NCBI RefSeq assembly: GCF_024171785.1
Contig: NZ_JAMTCK010000009.1
Span: 310,001-374,000, forward strand
Length of the DNA stretch: 64,000 bases
Source of the DNA: Goodfellowiella coeruleoviolacea
Lineage (GTDB): Bacteria; Actinomycetota; Actinomycetes; Mycobacteriales; Pseudonocardiaceae
Direction: 5' to 3'
Part shown: positions 7,679 to 15,895 of the stretch, in pieces
Numbering within the stretch: position 1 is the stretch's first letter
Layout of the letters: each line of letters begins with the position of its first letter
Position numbers and translations under genes: made by a program
The notes under the pieces: generated by a model
Told to the model about the DNA's origin: nothing
Seen by the model: the letters and a program-made list of their open reading frames with translations, nothing else
Databases searched by the model: none

Positions 7679-8938
7679 TCACCCGAGCGGGACGCTCTCC
7701 AGCACCGCGCCGGTGGCGTCCCGGGTGGTCACGCTGCCCCCACCAGCGGTGTCCGCACCGGCGGTGTTCGGAATGGCGAGCGCGACGGTGCCGGCGACCG
7801 GCTCGGCGGTCACGTCGGCGTGCCCGGGCACGGACAGCACCACGGTGGCCACCCGCTCGTCCAGCACCTCCCCGACCAGGGCGCGCGTCGTGCTCGACGA
7901 GTACTCCAGGCCGCTGTCGGGATCGATTTCCGGGGTGAAGCCGTAGTAGACGCCCACGCCGCGCACGGTGTCCCCGACGACGACTCCGTTGGCCGGTCGG
8001 GTGCGGGCCAGGTCGGTCAGGTCGACCACGTTCACCGTGCCGTCGGGGCGGCACAGCGCGAGCAGCCCGCGGTAGCGGCCCAACTGGATGGACTCGCCGA
8101 GGACAGCGGCCGTGTCCTGCCCCGGCTGCCACGCCGCCGGGTCGGGCACCGGCTGGCGCGTCCCGGCCAGGCACTGCCCCAGGCGGCGTCCCTCCGGGCT
8201 GGTGCGGTCCCCGGCCGGGCCGTCCTGGTCGACGCGGGTCGGGGACGGGGCCGGCACGCTCACCTCGGCCCGCACCACCAGTTCCGACGAGTCGCGCACC
8301 TCGCGCCGCGCGGTCAGCCGGTCGGCCACGATCCCGTTGGGTGCCAACCAGATCGTGCCGACGCGGGCGACGGTCACGCTCGGCAGCGAGTCGTCGGTGG
8401 CGTGCAGGGCGAAGCGCCGCGCGTCGGGTCCGGTGAACCCGGCCAGCGACCCGGTGGCGGTGCTGAACGACACGGCGAGCGCGCCCGGGTCGGCGACCGG
8501 CGCGGACACGGTCACCGCGCGGGGCGTCAGCTCGCAGAACACCACACCGGCCGCGGTGGTGAAGGCGACCAGGTCCACGCGGTTGCGGGACACCGTGGCG
8601 ATCGGCGTCCACTGCCCCGCGCCCTGGTCGCGCTCGCCCGCGCAGCGCCGCGCCGCGTCGGCGGGCGCGGTGCCCTCGGTGATCCGGTAGACGCGGTCCT
8701 GGTCGGGCAGGGGGAGTTCGGGATTCACCGGCGGTCGGGTGGCCGGGGCGACGGCCGGCTGTCCGGGGACCACCGCCAGGGCCGCCGCGCCGATCCCCAG
8801 CGCGGTCGCCACGGCCACGAGCACCGGTGTCCGGCGCGATCGCGGTGGCTGGTGCAACCGCTGCTGGATCCGCAGCCGGGCCGACTCGCGCACGGCGTCG
8901 GGCAGCCGCCGCTCGGCGGGCAGGTCGAACTCACTCAT
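7679..8938 (-). CDS. Membrane-anchored partner of an ECF sigma factor
   Basis: The start is the ATG at 8938, which overlaps the sigma-factor stop by 8 bases. The 419-residue protein has a cytoplasmic N-terminus (SEFDLPAERRLPDAVRESARLRIQQRL), a single hydrophobic helix at about 42-62 (TPVLVAVATALGIGAAALAVV) and a large extracytoplasmic beta-rich region of about 350 residues. This layout, and coupling to the sigma gene, fits an anti-sigma factor or the CU044_5270-type proteins commonly cotranscribed with sigma factors. No zinc HxxxCxxC anti-sigma motif is visible, so direct anti-sigma activity is unproven. Confidence 0.7.
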   Translation of the reverse strand: MSEFDLPAERRLPDAVRESARLRIQQRLHQPPRSRRTPVLVAVATALGIGAAALAVVPGQPAVAPATRPPVNPELPLPDQDRVYRITEGTAPADAARRCAGERDQGAGQWTPIATVSRNRVDLVAFTTAAGVVFCELTPRAVTVSAPVADPGALAVSFSTATGSLAGFTGPDARRFALHATDDSLPSVTVARVGTIWLAPNGIVADRLTARREVRDSSELVVRAEVSVPAPSPTRVDQDGPAGDRTSPEGRRLGQCLAGTRQPVPDPAAWQPGQDTAAVLGESIQLGRYRGLLALCRPDGTVNVVDLTDLARTRPANGVVVGDTVRGVGVYYGFTPEIDPDSGLEYSSSTTRALVGEVLDERVATVVLSVPGHADVTAEPVAGTVALAIPNTAGADTAGGGSVTTRDATGAVLESVPLG

Positions 8939-9560
8939 GGTCGTCCTCCTCGGTGATCTGGCGCAGCCGGGCACGCGCGCGGGACACGCGGGACCGCACG
9001 CTCGCCTCGGTGATGCCGAGCAGCTGGGCTGCGTCCTCTGTGGACATCCCGCCCAGCAGGCACAGGCGGGTGATCTCCTGTTCGGCGCGGGGCAGGCGCC
9101 GCACGGCCGCGAGCACCCGCCGCAGCCGGTGTTCGGCGGCGTCGGAGTCGACGACGCCCTCGGCGTGGTCGGCCTGCGGCTCACGCGTGCCCAACCGCCG
9201 GACCAGGCGCCACAGCCGCGCCCTGGCGCGCCGCTCGTCGCGGGCCAGGTTGGCGGTCACCGTGAACAGCCAGGGCCGGGCCGAGTCGCGCGTGAGCACG
9301 ACCCGCGTCCGCAGCCGCCACACGGTGAGGAACGTCGTGGACAACAGGTCGTCGGCACTGGACCAGGAGGCGGTCAACCGGTACGCGTAGTTCCACACCG
9401 CCTCGGCGTGCCGCTCGAACAGTTCGGTGAACGCGGCATCCGCGTCCGGGCCGCCGGAGGTGACGCGCTGCCACAACTCCCGATCGTCTGCCGGTGGCGG
9501 TGCCCGGTGGGCGTCGGTCAGCGCCCTCGCCTCCGCGGTGCCGGTCATCCTGGTGGTCAT
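8931..9560 (-). CDS. ECF-type RNA polymerase sigma factor
   Basis: The protein shows region 2 (FTELFERHAEAVWNYAYRLTASWSSADDLLSTTFLTVWR, about residues 40-80 of the product) and region 4 (LPRAEQEITRLCLLGGMSTEDAAQLLGITEASVRSRVSRARARLR), the two sigma domains kept in extracytoplasmic-function sigma factors. The ATG at 9560 gives about 209 residues, a normal length; an alternative ATG is at 9548. Its stop overlaps the downstream membrane protein, the likely regulator. Targets cannot be read from sequence. Confidence 0.9.
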   Translation of the reverse strand: MTTRMTGTAEARALTDAHRAPPPADDRELWQRVTSGGPDADAAFTELFERHAEAVWNYAYRLTASWSSADDLLSTTFLTVWRLRTRVVLTRDSARPWLFTVTANLARDERRARARLWRLVRRLGTREPQADHAEGVVDSDAAEHRLRRVLAAVRRLPRAEQEITRLCLLGGMSTEDAAQLLGITEASVRSRVSRARARLRQITEEDDHE

Positions 9561-9699
9561 GACCCTATGGGGCCGCTCCGCCGCCACCGTGGCAGCCCAA
9601 CGCGGTGATCTGGGTCACTGCCGGCGCCGCCGTGCTGGCCGCGCGCAGCGGCCCCCTGCCCAGTCCGCCGCTGAGCACTCGAACCGGCCACCGGCGGAG

Positions 9700-9738
9700 T
9701 CCGAAGCGGACAGTGGGCCACTATCCGAAGAGGACAGT
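9700..9738. repeat. Direct repeat upstream of sigma-factor gene
   Basis: Two near-identical 15-base copies, TCCGAAGCGGACAGT at 9700-9714 and TCCGAAGAGGACAGT at 9724-9738, are spaced 24 bases start to start. They lie in the non-coding stretch 9561-9789 between the sigma gene and the CE15 esterase stop. They could be activator-binding half-sites or a remnant of duplication. Nothing else was recognised in this stretch. Confidence 0.5.
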
Positions 9739-9789
9739 TGGGGAACGGGGCCCGGTGCGCGGGCGCACGCCACACCGGACCCCGTGGCA

Positions 9790-11445
9790 CTACCTCGCCG
9801 TGCAGGTGGGCGTCATCCCCGCGCCCGTACCGCTGCCCTGGTAGCCGAACTCGACCGACTGGCCGGGCGCCAGCGCGCCGTTGTAGCTGACGTTGGTGAA
9901 CTGGACCGTGCCGGTGTTCCCGCTGCGGGTGGCGTTCCACGCGTTGGTGACGCTGGCGCCGGACGGCAGGGCCACGGCGACCGTCCAGCCGGTGACCGGC
10001 GCGGCGCCGGCGGTGACCCGCACGCTGGCGTCGAACCCGCCCGGCCACTGGTTGACCGACACCGACGCCGAGCAGCCGCTCTCCGCCGGCGGAGTGGTCG
10101 GCGGGGTGGTGGTGGGCGGAGTGGTGGTGGGCGGAGTGGTGGTGGGCGGAGTGGTGGTGGGCGGGTCGCTCGGGCTGGCGGTGAGGGTCGGCGTCGTCCA
10201 GTCCCGCCACTGCGCCAGGTTGCCGGCCTTCTTGCTGGAGATCCGGAAGGTGCCGGCGGCGTTGCCCGTCTTCAGCAGGAACTTCTGGATGTTCTGCTGC
10301 AACGGGGTCCGCCACTCCGACCGGACCGCGCAGTGGTTGCCGTCCTGGATGTCCGACCAGTAGGTGATGTTCTCGCCCGCGCCGAGTGCCTTGTAGACCT
10401 CGGCCCCGGCCAGCGCCGCCACGCTGCCCGACCGGGCGGCCAGCCAGTCGATGTGCGGGTTCTCCATGATGAACAACCCGCGCGGCGCGATCATCGCCAC
10501 GGTCTCGTGCGTGTCCACCGGCAGGGCGTTCGGATTGCCGGTGAACGAGCTGAACGCGTCACCCAGCCACGGTTGTTCGCTGTAGGCGCTGCTCAGCGGC
10601 TGCGCGCCGGACTCGCCGGGAATCCCGCGCAGGATGGGCGCACCCGCGCTGCCCGACTCGATGGGCATGGTCAGGGCGACGCGCTGGTCGAACGCGCCGA
10701 CGGCGAACGCGCTCTTGCCGTAGCGGGAGCAGCCGGTGACGCCCAGCGCGTCCGCCTTGAGGACGCTGCCGCCCGACTGCTCGACGACGTCGATGATCCG
10801 GCTCACGCCCCAGGCCCACGCGGCCAGCAGCCCGGTGCTGCTGGTGGCGCCGTAGAGGCTGTAGAACGCGCCCTGCTTGTTGTTCCTCGGGGTGCCCTCC
10901 TTGCCGACCGCGAGGGGGTCGTAGCTGATGACGGCGGCGCCGGCGGCCCGGATGGTGGCGGTGTCCGCGCCGAACCCACCCACCACGACCACGGCGGGGA
11001 AGGGGCCGGACCCGCTCGGCAGTTGGACACCGGCGGAGAAACTGGCGCTCCGGCCGTTGTGCGTCACGTTCACCGTGATGCTGGTGCTCGACACGGTTCC
11101 CGTGACGCTCGCGGGCTTCGCCGGTTTCTCGCCGTAGACGTACCGCTCCGCCAGTTTCTTGATCTCCGCGCGGCGGCAGCGCCAGTCGGACCTGCTGGAG
11201 ACGCGCGAGCCGTTCAGCTTGGTGAAGGGATCGGGCAGTTTGGCGTTGGCGGGCAGGGAGCCGGGCAGGGACACCGGGCAGTCCGTGCCGTCGTCCTCGA
11301 CGGGCGCGGCCGCGACGGTGTTGGCGGCGGCCTCGGCGGTGGGCGTTCGCGCTCCTGCCGTGACCGCTCCGGCGACCACGAGCGCCGCTGCCGCCAGCAT
11401 GACGACCGTCGAGCGGATCGTGGAGCGGTCCGAGTTGATGATCAC
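9790..11445 (-). CDS. Secreted CE15 glucuronoyl esterase with CBM2
   Basis: The GTG at 11445 follows a good AAGGAGAG site and gives a clear signal peptide (basic start, then VVMLAAAALVVAGAVTAGA). The catalytic domain carries the CE15 motif GCSRYGK (Ser near residue 240 of 551), a downstream MPIESGSAG acid region and DGNHCA for the catalytic His, matching 4-O-methyl-glucuronoyl methylesterases that cut lignin-carbohydrate esters. A Pro/Thr linker of repeated PPTTT units follows, then a family 2 carbohydrate-binding module (CSASVSVNQWPGGFDASVRV to the end). Together this is a secreted plant-cell-wall enzyme. It stands alone; an inverted repeat upstream may be its operator. Confidence 0.9.
   Translation of the reverse strand: MIINSDRSTIRSTVVMLAAAALVVAGAVTAGARTPTAEAAANTVAAAPVEDDGTDCPVSLPGSLPANAKLPDPFTKLNGSRVSSRSDWRCRRAEIKKLAERYVYGEKPAKPASVTGTVSSTSITVNVTHNGRSASFSAGVQLPSGSGPFPAVVVVGGFGADTATIRAAGAAVISYDPLAVGKEGTPRNNKQGAFYSLYGATSSTGLLAAWAWGVSRIIDVVEQSGGSVLKADALGVTGCSRYGKSAFAVGAFDQRVALTMPIESGSAGAPILRGIPGESGAQPLSSAYSEQPWLGDAFSSFTGNPNALPVDTHETVAMIAPRGLFIMENPHIDWLAARSGSVAALAGAEVYKALGAGENITYWSDIQDGNHCAVRSEWRTPLQQNIQKFLLKTGNAAGTFRISSKKAGNLAQWRDWTTPTLTASPSDPPTTTPPTTTPPTTTPPTTTPPTTPPAESGCSASVSVNQWPGGFDASVRVTAGAAPVTGWTVAVALPSGASVTNAWNATRSGNTGTVQFTNVSYNGALAPGQSVEFGYQGSGTGAGMTPTCTAR
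10102..10173 (-). repeat. 15-bp tandem repeat encoding Pro/Thr linker
   Basis: About four and a half copies of a 15-base unit (GGAGTGGTGGTGGGC on the plus strand) lie inside the CE15 esterase gene and encode PPTTT repeats joining the catalytic domain to the CBM2. Such repeats expand and contract by slippage, so linker length is probably variable between strains. Confidence 0.9.
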
Positions 11446-11515
11446 CAGGGCTCTCCTTCCTCGGGGGTGGTGGAGGCAACGCAGCGATCGATCACTACGG
11501 GTGTGCTGACCTAAA

Positions 11516-11537
11516 GTTTCGAGAAGGTTAGCGAAAC
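11516..11537. promoter_or_regulatory. Inverted repeat upstream of CE15 esterase
   Basis: GTTTCG at 11516-11521 and CGAAAC at 11532-11537 form a 6-bp dyad with a 10-bp spacer, about 70 bases before the GTG start. GAAA/TTTC dyads are common operator forms upstream of actinobacterial plant-polysaccharide genes. The regulator is not in the window. Confidence 0.4.
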
Positions 11538-11622
11538 ATGTCAACGCGATGGAGTGTTGTTCGTCCTTCTCCCCGGCCATCGCCTCGACTGATCGCCGGA
11601 CCCGGCGACCCGCTCGCCCGGC

Positions 11623-12831
11623 TCAGTAGTCCCTGAGGGTGAGCGCGTTGGCGGCCCGGGTGAGCGGCTTCATGATCGAGCGCAGGGCCATGCCCTTCCA
11701 CGGCAGGCGGTCGACCAGCCGCATCATCGTGGTCTGCAGCCGGATCTGCCGCCTGCTGCCGGCCACCATCTGCTTGGCGTTGCGCTCGCCCAGCGTCAGG
11801 TTCACCCGGACGTACTCCCGCATCTCCTCCTGGTAGCGGGCGAACGCCACCCGGTGGTCACCTCCGGCCGCCTTCAGTTCGCCGGCCAGCACGTACGCGC
11901 CCACCAGGGCGAGGCTGGTGCCCTGCCCGGACAGCGGCGACGGGCTGTGCGCGGCGTCGCCCACCAGCGCGACCCGACCGGCCGACCAGCGGTCCAGGCG
12001 GACCTGACTGGCGGCGTCGAAGTAGAAGTCGGGGGAGTGCGGCATGGCCGCCAACAGGGTGTCGGTTTCCCAGCCCGCGCCTTCGAAAATTTCGGCGACC
12101 AGGCGCTGCTGTCCGGCGATGTCGTGGCGGTCGGGCACCACGGCGGGGGTGGGGAAGATGAACTGGGCCTTGGCCGCGGCCCGCCGGGTGCTGTAGAGGT
12201 TCACGACCCTGCCCGGGATGGGGTACAGCAGTTCCCAGTGGTCCAGACCCAGGTGATTGGGCACGGTGAACACGCACGCGTGCATGCCCAGCGGCCGCAC
12301 GAACTCCGCCTCCGCGCCGAAGACCTGGGCGCGCAGCCCGGAGTGCAGCCCGTCCGCGCCGACGACCAGGTCGAACACCCGGGGCGCCGACCGGGCGAAG
12401 GTGACCTCGACGCCGTCGTGGCCCTGGTTGATGCCGGTGATCGAGTCGCCGAACACGTACTCCACCTGGTGCCTGGTCGCCTCGTGCAGAACGCGGGCCA
12501 GATCGCCGCGCAACACCTCGTCGTCGCCGGGCGCGCGCATGCCGATGAGGTCGGGGCCGAGGGTCGCCAGCGGCTTGCCGGACGCGTCCACCCAGGCGCC
12601 GCCACGCATCCGGGTGCTGTGCCGGGTGATCGCCGAGGTGAGCCCCATCCGGTCGACGACCTGCATCGCCACGCCCCGCAGGTCGACCTTGTAGCCACCG
12701 TCCCGCAACGCGGGCGCCTGCTCCACGACGGTCGGGGTGAAGCCGTGCCGGTGCAGCCAGTACGCCAGGGCCGGGCCGGCCACGCTCGCGCCGGCGATGA
12801 GCACTGTCCTGTTCCGCGGGTGCTGTGTCAT
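11623..12831 (-). CDS. FAD-dependent monooxygenase, PHBH/TetX type
   Basis: The N-terminus has the Rossmann dinucleotide motif GASVAGPALAYWLHRHG, residues 50-60 hold the DLRG-type segment, and the second FAD motif RVALVGDAAHSPSPLSGQG is near residue 285. These mark group A flavin monooxygenases, which hydroxylate aromatic or polyketide substrates with NAD(P)H. The ATG at 12831 gives 402 residues, normal for the family; an in-frame earlier start is less convincing. It is divergently placed from the repetitive protein at 12959. Substrate unknown; antibiotic inactivation (TetX-like) is one possibility. Confidence 0.88.
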   Translation of the reverse strand: MTQHPRNRTVLIAGASVAGPALAYWLHRHGFTPTVVEQAPALRDGGYKVDLRGVAMQVVDRMGLTSAITRHSTRMRGGAWVDASGKPLATLGPDLIGMRAPGDDEVLRGDLARVLHEATRHQVEYVFGDSITGINQGHDGVEVTFARSAPRVFDLVVGADGLHSGLRAQVFGAEAEFVRPLGMHACVFTVPNHLGLDHWELLYPIPGRVVNLYSTRRAAAKAQFIFPTPAVVPDRHDIAGQQRLVAEIFEGAGWETDTLLAAMPHSPDFYFDAASQVRLDRWSAGRVALVGDAAHSPSPLSGQGTSLALVGAYVLAGELKAAGGDHRVAFARYQEEMREYVRVNLTLGERNAKQMVAGSRRQIRLQTTMMRLVDRLPWKGMALRSIMKPLTRAANALTLRDY

Positions 12832-12958
12832 GCGGGCAGCGTCGACCGGCCTGCTGACCAAGCGCTCACCAAACGCTCACCGCCCAGCTTTCCGGCGGCC
12901 TGGAGGTGCGGCCCCGACCCTCCGGCACCCCGTGTGGCCGCGTTACGTTGTAGCGGTC

Positions 12959-13972
12959 ATGGATGGGGGAAGCATCGAGCAGGAGCCACGGCCGCCGGGT
13001 TGGGCGGTCTGGCTCGCACGCGCCATCGCCGTGGTGATCGTGGTTCCGGCCAAGCTGGTCTGGGCGGCGCTGCGGGCCGTCGGGCGGGCCGTGCACCGGT
13101 TCGTGCTGCGTCCGCTGCTGGCCGTGCTGACCTGGATCGGCACCGCCGGGGCAGCGGTGGCCCGGTTCCTGTGGCTGCGGCTGATCGCACCGGTGGGCCG
13201 GGGCCTGCGGCACGTGCTGGCCGCGGTGGCCGGTGTGCTGCGCGCGGTGTTCGGCGCGCTGTTCCGGTTCGTGCTGCGACCCGTCGGGCGGGCGCTGCGC
13301 TGGCTGTTCGGTGTCATCGGGCGGGGCCTGCGCGCGGTGTTCGCGCCGATCGGGCGGGCCCTGCGCTGGACGCTCGGGGCGATCGGGGTGGTTCTGGGCT
13401 GGCTGCTGGCCCCGATCGGGATGCTGGTGCGCCTGCTGGCCGCCATCCCCGCCGGCAAGATCGTCGATCGGGTGCTGGCGGTGGTCGGCCGGGTGCTGCG
13501 CGTCGGGCTGCTCGTTCCGCTGGCCTGGTGCTGGCGGGTGCTGGTGGTGGTTCCGCTGCGGTGGCTGTGGCGCACCGTGGTGGTGCGGGTGGCGCGCTGG
13601 GTCGGTGTGGCGGTGTGGACGGTGCTGCGGCTGTTCGGTGCCGCCCTGGGCTGGGTGCTCGGCGGGATTGCTAGGGCGTTCGCGGTGGTGGGCCGGCTGC
13701 TGCTGGACGCGATCCGCTGGGCCGGCCGCCGGGTGGCGCTGCCGCTGTGGCGGTTTCTGAAGTGGACGGTCCGCGTGCTGGTCGTCAACCCGGCCAAGCT
13801 CGTCCACCGCGTGCTGCTCGTGCCGCTGGGCCGGGCGATCCGGTGGGTGTGGCGGGCCGTGGTGGTGGCGCCGGCCCGCTGGGTGCGAACCTCGGTGATC
13901 GCCCCGGTGCGGTTGGCGGGCCGCCGGTTCCGGGGCCAGTTGCGCGGTTTGTTCGGCAGTGGCCGCAGCTGA
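12959..13972 (+). CDS. Arg/Trp/Val-rich repetitive amphipathic protein
   Basis: From the ATG at 12959 the 337-residue product is nearly free of acidic residues after its first 10 positions and is made of repeating hydrophobic-basic units such as GRALRWLFGVIGRGLRAV and PIGRALRWTLGAIG, with regularly spaced Arg and Trp and recurring PVGR/PIGR turns. No catalytic motif or standard domain is visible. Hydrophobicity is high but Arg occurs every 4-7 residues, more like membrane-surface or membrane-inserting amphipathic helices than ordinary transmembrane spans. The frame is long and ends cleanly with GSGRS. It could coat membranes or be toxic to them; function unknown. Confidence 0.65.
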   Translation: MDGGSIEQEPRPPGWAVWLARAIAVVIVVPAKLVWAALRAVGRAVHRFVLRPLLAVLTWIGTAGAAVARFLWLRLIAPVGRGLRHVLAAVAGVLRAVFGALFRFVLRPVGRALRWLFGVIGRGLRAVFAPIGRALRWTLGAIGVVLGWLLAPIGMLVRLLAAIPAGKIVDRVLAVVGRVLRVGLLVPLAWCWRVLVVVPLRWLWRTVVVRVARWVGVAVWTVLRLFGAALGWVLGGIARAFAVVGRLLLDAIRWAGRRVALPLWRFLKWTVRVLVVNPAKLVHRVLLVPLGRAIRWVWRAVVVAPARWVRTSVIAPVRLAGRRFRGQLRGLFGSGRS

Positions 13973-14049
13973 GCCGTGCCGAGGAAGTCCCAACGAGGGA
14001 GCCCCCGGGAGCGCCGAGGAACAGCAACTCTCCGGTTGCTCGCCACGTA

Positions 14050-14140
14050 GGACGGCACGCAGGCCGAGCCCCGAGCTTCGGAACCCCAAGCGTCGGACGA
14101 CACGCCGGGAGGTTCCGAACCGGGATGTGGCGTGCCGTCC
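14050..14140. other. Nested inverted repeat, possible structured RNA or CRISPR leader
   Basis: Two perfect nested dyads are present: an outer 11-bp pair, GGACGGCACGC at 14050-14060 with its complement at 14130-14140, and an inner 9-bp pair, TTCGGAACC at 14077-14085 with its complement at 14111-14119. They could fold into one long interrupted stem. The element lies between the repetitive-protein stop (13972) and the CRISPR array, in a stretch without a credible gene. Confidence 0.5.
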
Positions 14141-14204
14141 CGGATTCTGGGAGCATGCTGCTCGGTGCCCGGGGTGATCAGCGTGTTGATGCTGGTCTTC
14201 CAGG

Positions 14205-14534
14205 GCGGCCAGCACCTCATCGGCCCGCAAGGGATCGCAACATTACCCCGCCGGGTGAGTGGATTCGGTCCATCACGGCGGCCAACACCTCATCGGCCCG
14301 CAAGGGATCGCAACTGGTTGATCACGTCGAACGACACCCCGTCCTGGCCGGCGGCCAGCACCTCATTGGCCCGCAAGGGATCGCAACCGCGCGTCGCGCT
14401 CGTCCCTGGCTGCCTGGCTGGTGCGGCCAACACCTCATCGGCCCACAAGGGATCGCAACTCCAGGTCGACCATCAGACGAAAATCTTCGTGGTATGCGCG
14501 GCCAACACCTCATCGGCCCACAAGGGACCATGAA
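14205..14534 (+). CRISPR. Short orphan CRISPR array, 5 repeats and 4 spacers
   Basis: Repeats of 37 bases begin at 14205, 14278, 14351, 14423 and 14498; each opens with GCGGCCARCACCTCAT and the first four end with GGGATCGCAAC. The spacers (14242-14277, 14315-14350, 14388-14422, 14460-14497) are 35-38 bases and unrelated. The fifth repeat loses its last 7 bases, as expected at the trailer end. The terminal ATCGCAAC resembles the usual 3' ATTGAAAC handle, so transcription is probably left to right with the leader before 14205. Copies 1-4 differ at a few positions (A/G at 7, C/T at 17, G/A at 23), suggesting an old, inactive array. No cas gene is in the window. Confidence 0.85.
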
Positions 14535-14575
14535 GCCAGCAGCCTGCCGACGGGCTGAGTAGGCTCCAGACACAG

Positions 14576-14613
14576 AGCAGCCCCGCTCAGGTCCCGTGAG
14601 CGGGGCTGCTGTT
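14576..14613. terminator. Strong hairpin terminator
   Basis: A perfect 14-bp stem (AGCAGCCCCGCTCA at 14576-14589 and its complement at 14597-14610) with a 7-base loop is followed on the plus strand by GTTT. It lies between the CRISPR array and the end of the DUF397 gene and could stop transcription from both sides. Confidence 0.75.
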
Positions 14614-14622
14614 TGCCGTAGG

Positions 14623-14823
14623 TCAGCCGGCGAAGCGACCCAACTTCACCGCGCCGAGGAACCTTGACAGCTCGGCCTGACCGAAGGTCAATACCGGGCC
14701 GGCAGGGTTCTTCGAGTCACGGACACCGATCACACCGGTGGCATGCGCCAGTTCGACGCAAGCACCTCCGTATCCATTGCTGTGGCTCGACTTGCGCCAA
14801 CGGCTGAAGGAGTCTGGGGTCAC
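14623..14823 (-). CDS. DUF397 protein
   Basis: The 66-residue product (WRKSSHSNGYGGACVELAH ... VGVRDSKNPAGPVLTF) matches DUF397, small proteins found almost only in actinomycetes and nearly always coupled to an XRE-DUF5753 regulator, as here (10 bases downstream of it). The pair behaves like a regulator and its antagonist in studied streptomycete examples such as BldB/WhiJ-related loci. No catalytic motif. Confidence 0.92.
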   Translation of the reverse strand: MTPDSFSRWRKSSHSNGYGGACVELAHATGVIGVRDSKNPAGPVLTFGQAELSRFLGAVKLGRFAG

Positions 14824-14833
14824 GCGGCCCCTC

Positions 14834-15664
14834 CTATAGATCGTGCTGTATCTGGTCGATCACTTGGAGCGACTTCACCGGAGTCAAGGCGGCCCCGAGG
14901 AGTCGTTCAAAGTTCAGGCTATATGTCCTGATCTCCTCGGGTTCCTCAAGGTAGTCAGCGCCCAACACGTCTTCCAAGTACGCGATTCGGACATCTATCG
15001 GGTCCGGCAGATACAGGAGCGTGAACGAGGTTCCCATCGAGCAGTGAGCACCCGCCTCGAACGACAGCACGTGCAGGTCAACGTGATGAAGCTGACCGAA
15101 GTCCAGCAACTGGTTCAGCTGCGCTTTCATCGCTGCCCTGCCGCCGACGATTCTGCGAATCGCACCCTCGTTGATGATCGCCACCAGATGAGGCACGTTG
15201 TCGCCAAACAATTTGCTCTGCCGGCTCATTCTGCCGGCGACCAGGCGGTCAATCTCGTCGTTCGACTTGCAGGGCATAGCTGCGTGCATGATTGCCCTGA
15301 CGTAGTCCTCGGTCTGCAACAAGCCAGGGATCAGCTCGGTTTCGTACACCCTGATCTCGGTCGACTCTTGTTCGAGACCGGCGTACCGCTGAGCCCAGTC
15401 GGGCACCCGGTAGGTTGAGCGGCTTCGAGCGGCGGCAGCCAGCCTGCGAAGAGGTTCAACCTTCTCGTCTGGCATGCCGAAGTGCCGCGCCAGGGAGTCA
15501 ACTTCTGGTGTCCGCAACGATGCCTTGCCGCTCTCCAAGCGAGAGATCTTGGAGACGTCACAGTCGAGAGCCTTGGCGACCTCTTCGCGTGTAGCGCCGG
15601 CGGCCTTCCTGAGTTTCCGGATCTCCAAGCCCAGCTGGATCTTGCTGACGACGGGGTTCGGCAT
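14834..15664 (-). CDS. XRE-family regulator with DUF5753 domain
   Basis: Residues 10-60 form a helix-turn-helix (LRKAAGATREEVAKALDCDVSKISRLESGKASL). Residues 95-270 match DUF5753 (EITRVYETELIPGLLQTEDYVRA ... LHVLSFEAGAH ... FTLLYLPDPIDVRIAYLED), the standard partner domain. Length 276 is typical. It is divergent from the small-protein operon starting at 15896 and may control it, and perhaps the graspetide cluster beyond, through the dyad at 15739-15765. Base composition of this gene is visibly less GC-rich than its surroundings, which hints at transfer. Confidence 0.93.
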   Translation of the reverse strand: MPNPVVSKIQLGLEIRKLRKAAGATREEVAKALDCDVSKISRLESGKASLRTPEVDSLARHFGMPDEKVEPLRRLAAAARSRSTYRVPDWAQRYAGLEQESTEIRVYETELIPGLLQTEDYVRAIMHAAMPCKSNDEIDRLVAGRMSRQSKLFGDNVPHLVAIINEGAIRRIVGGRAAMKAQLNQLLDFGQLHHVDLHVLSFEAGAHCSMGTSFTLLYLPDPIDVRIAYLEDVLGADYLEEPEEIRTYSLNFERLLGAALTPVKSLQVIDQIQHDL

Positions 15665-15738
15665 GGCGCCATCCTTCCCTGCATATTCGCATCGTGCGGG
15701 TAATTCACTCGATCTGGCTACACGCGAGACCTCCTAAC

Positions 15739-15765
15739 TCGCACACTTCAGGTTGTAACGTGCGA
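15739..15765. promoter_or_regulatory. Inverted repeat in divergent XRE/small-protein promoter region
   Basis: TCGCAC at 15739-15744 and GTGCGA at 15760-15765 form a dyad with a 15-bp spacer, in the 230-base gap between the XRE gene and the small-protein operon. The position suggests autoregulation or divergent control. The rest of the gap 15665-15895 shows no gene. Confidence 0.35.
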
Positions 15766-15895
15766 CTCACCGAGTTCACTGCCTGTTCAGCAGGCCGAAG
15801 TCACCCCTTCCCCGCCGCTACACCCAAGCCGGAGCAGCGAGACAGCTGAGCCACCTGTCGGCTCTCCCTCGCTGCTCCACCCCACAAAGGTGGTG

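Noticed and set aside
13747-14562. 271-codon frame running through the CRISPR array
   Set aside because: It translates the repeats (repeated GQHLIGPQGIAT), a product of the array's period and not of a protein.
14576-14613. Hairpin as part of the CRISPR array
   Set aside because: It shares no sequence with the repeats and has the shape of a terminator.
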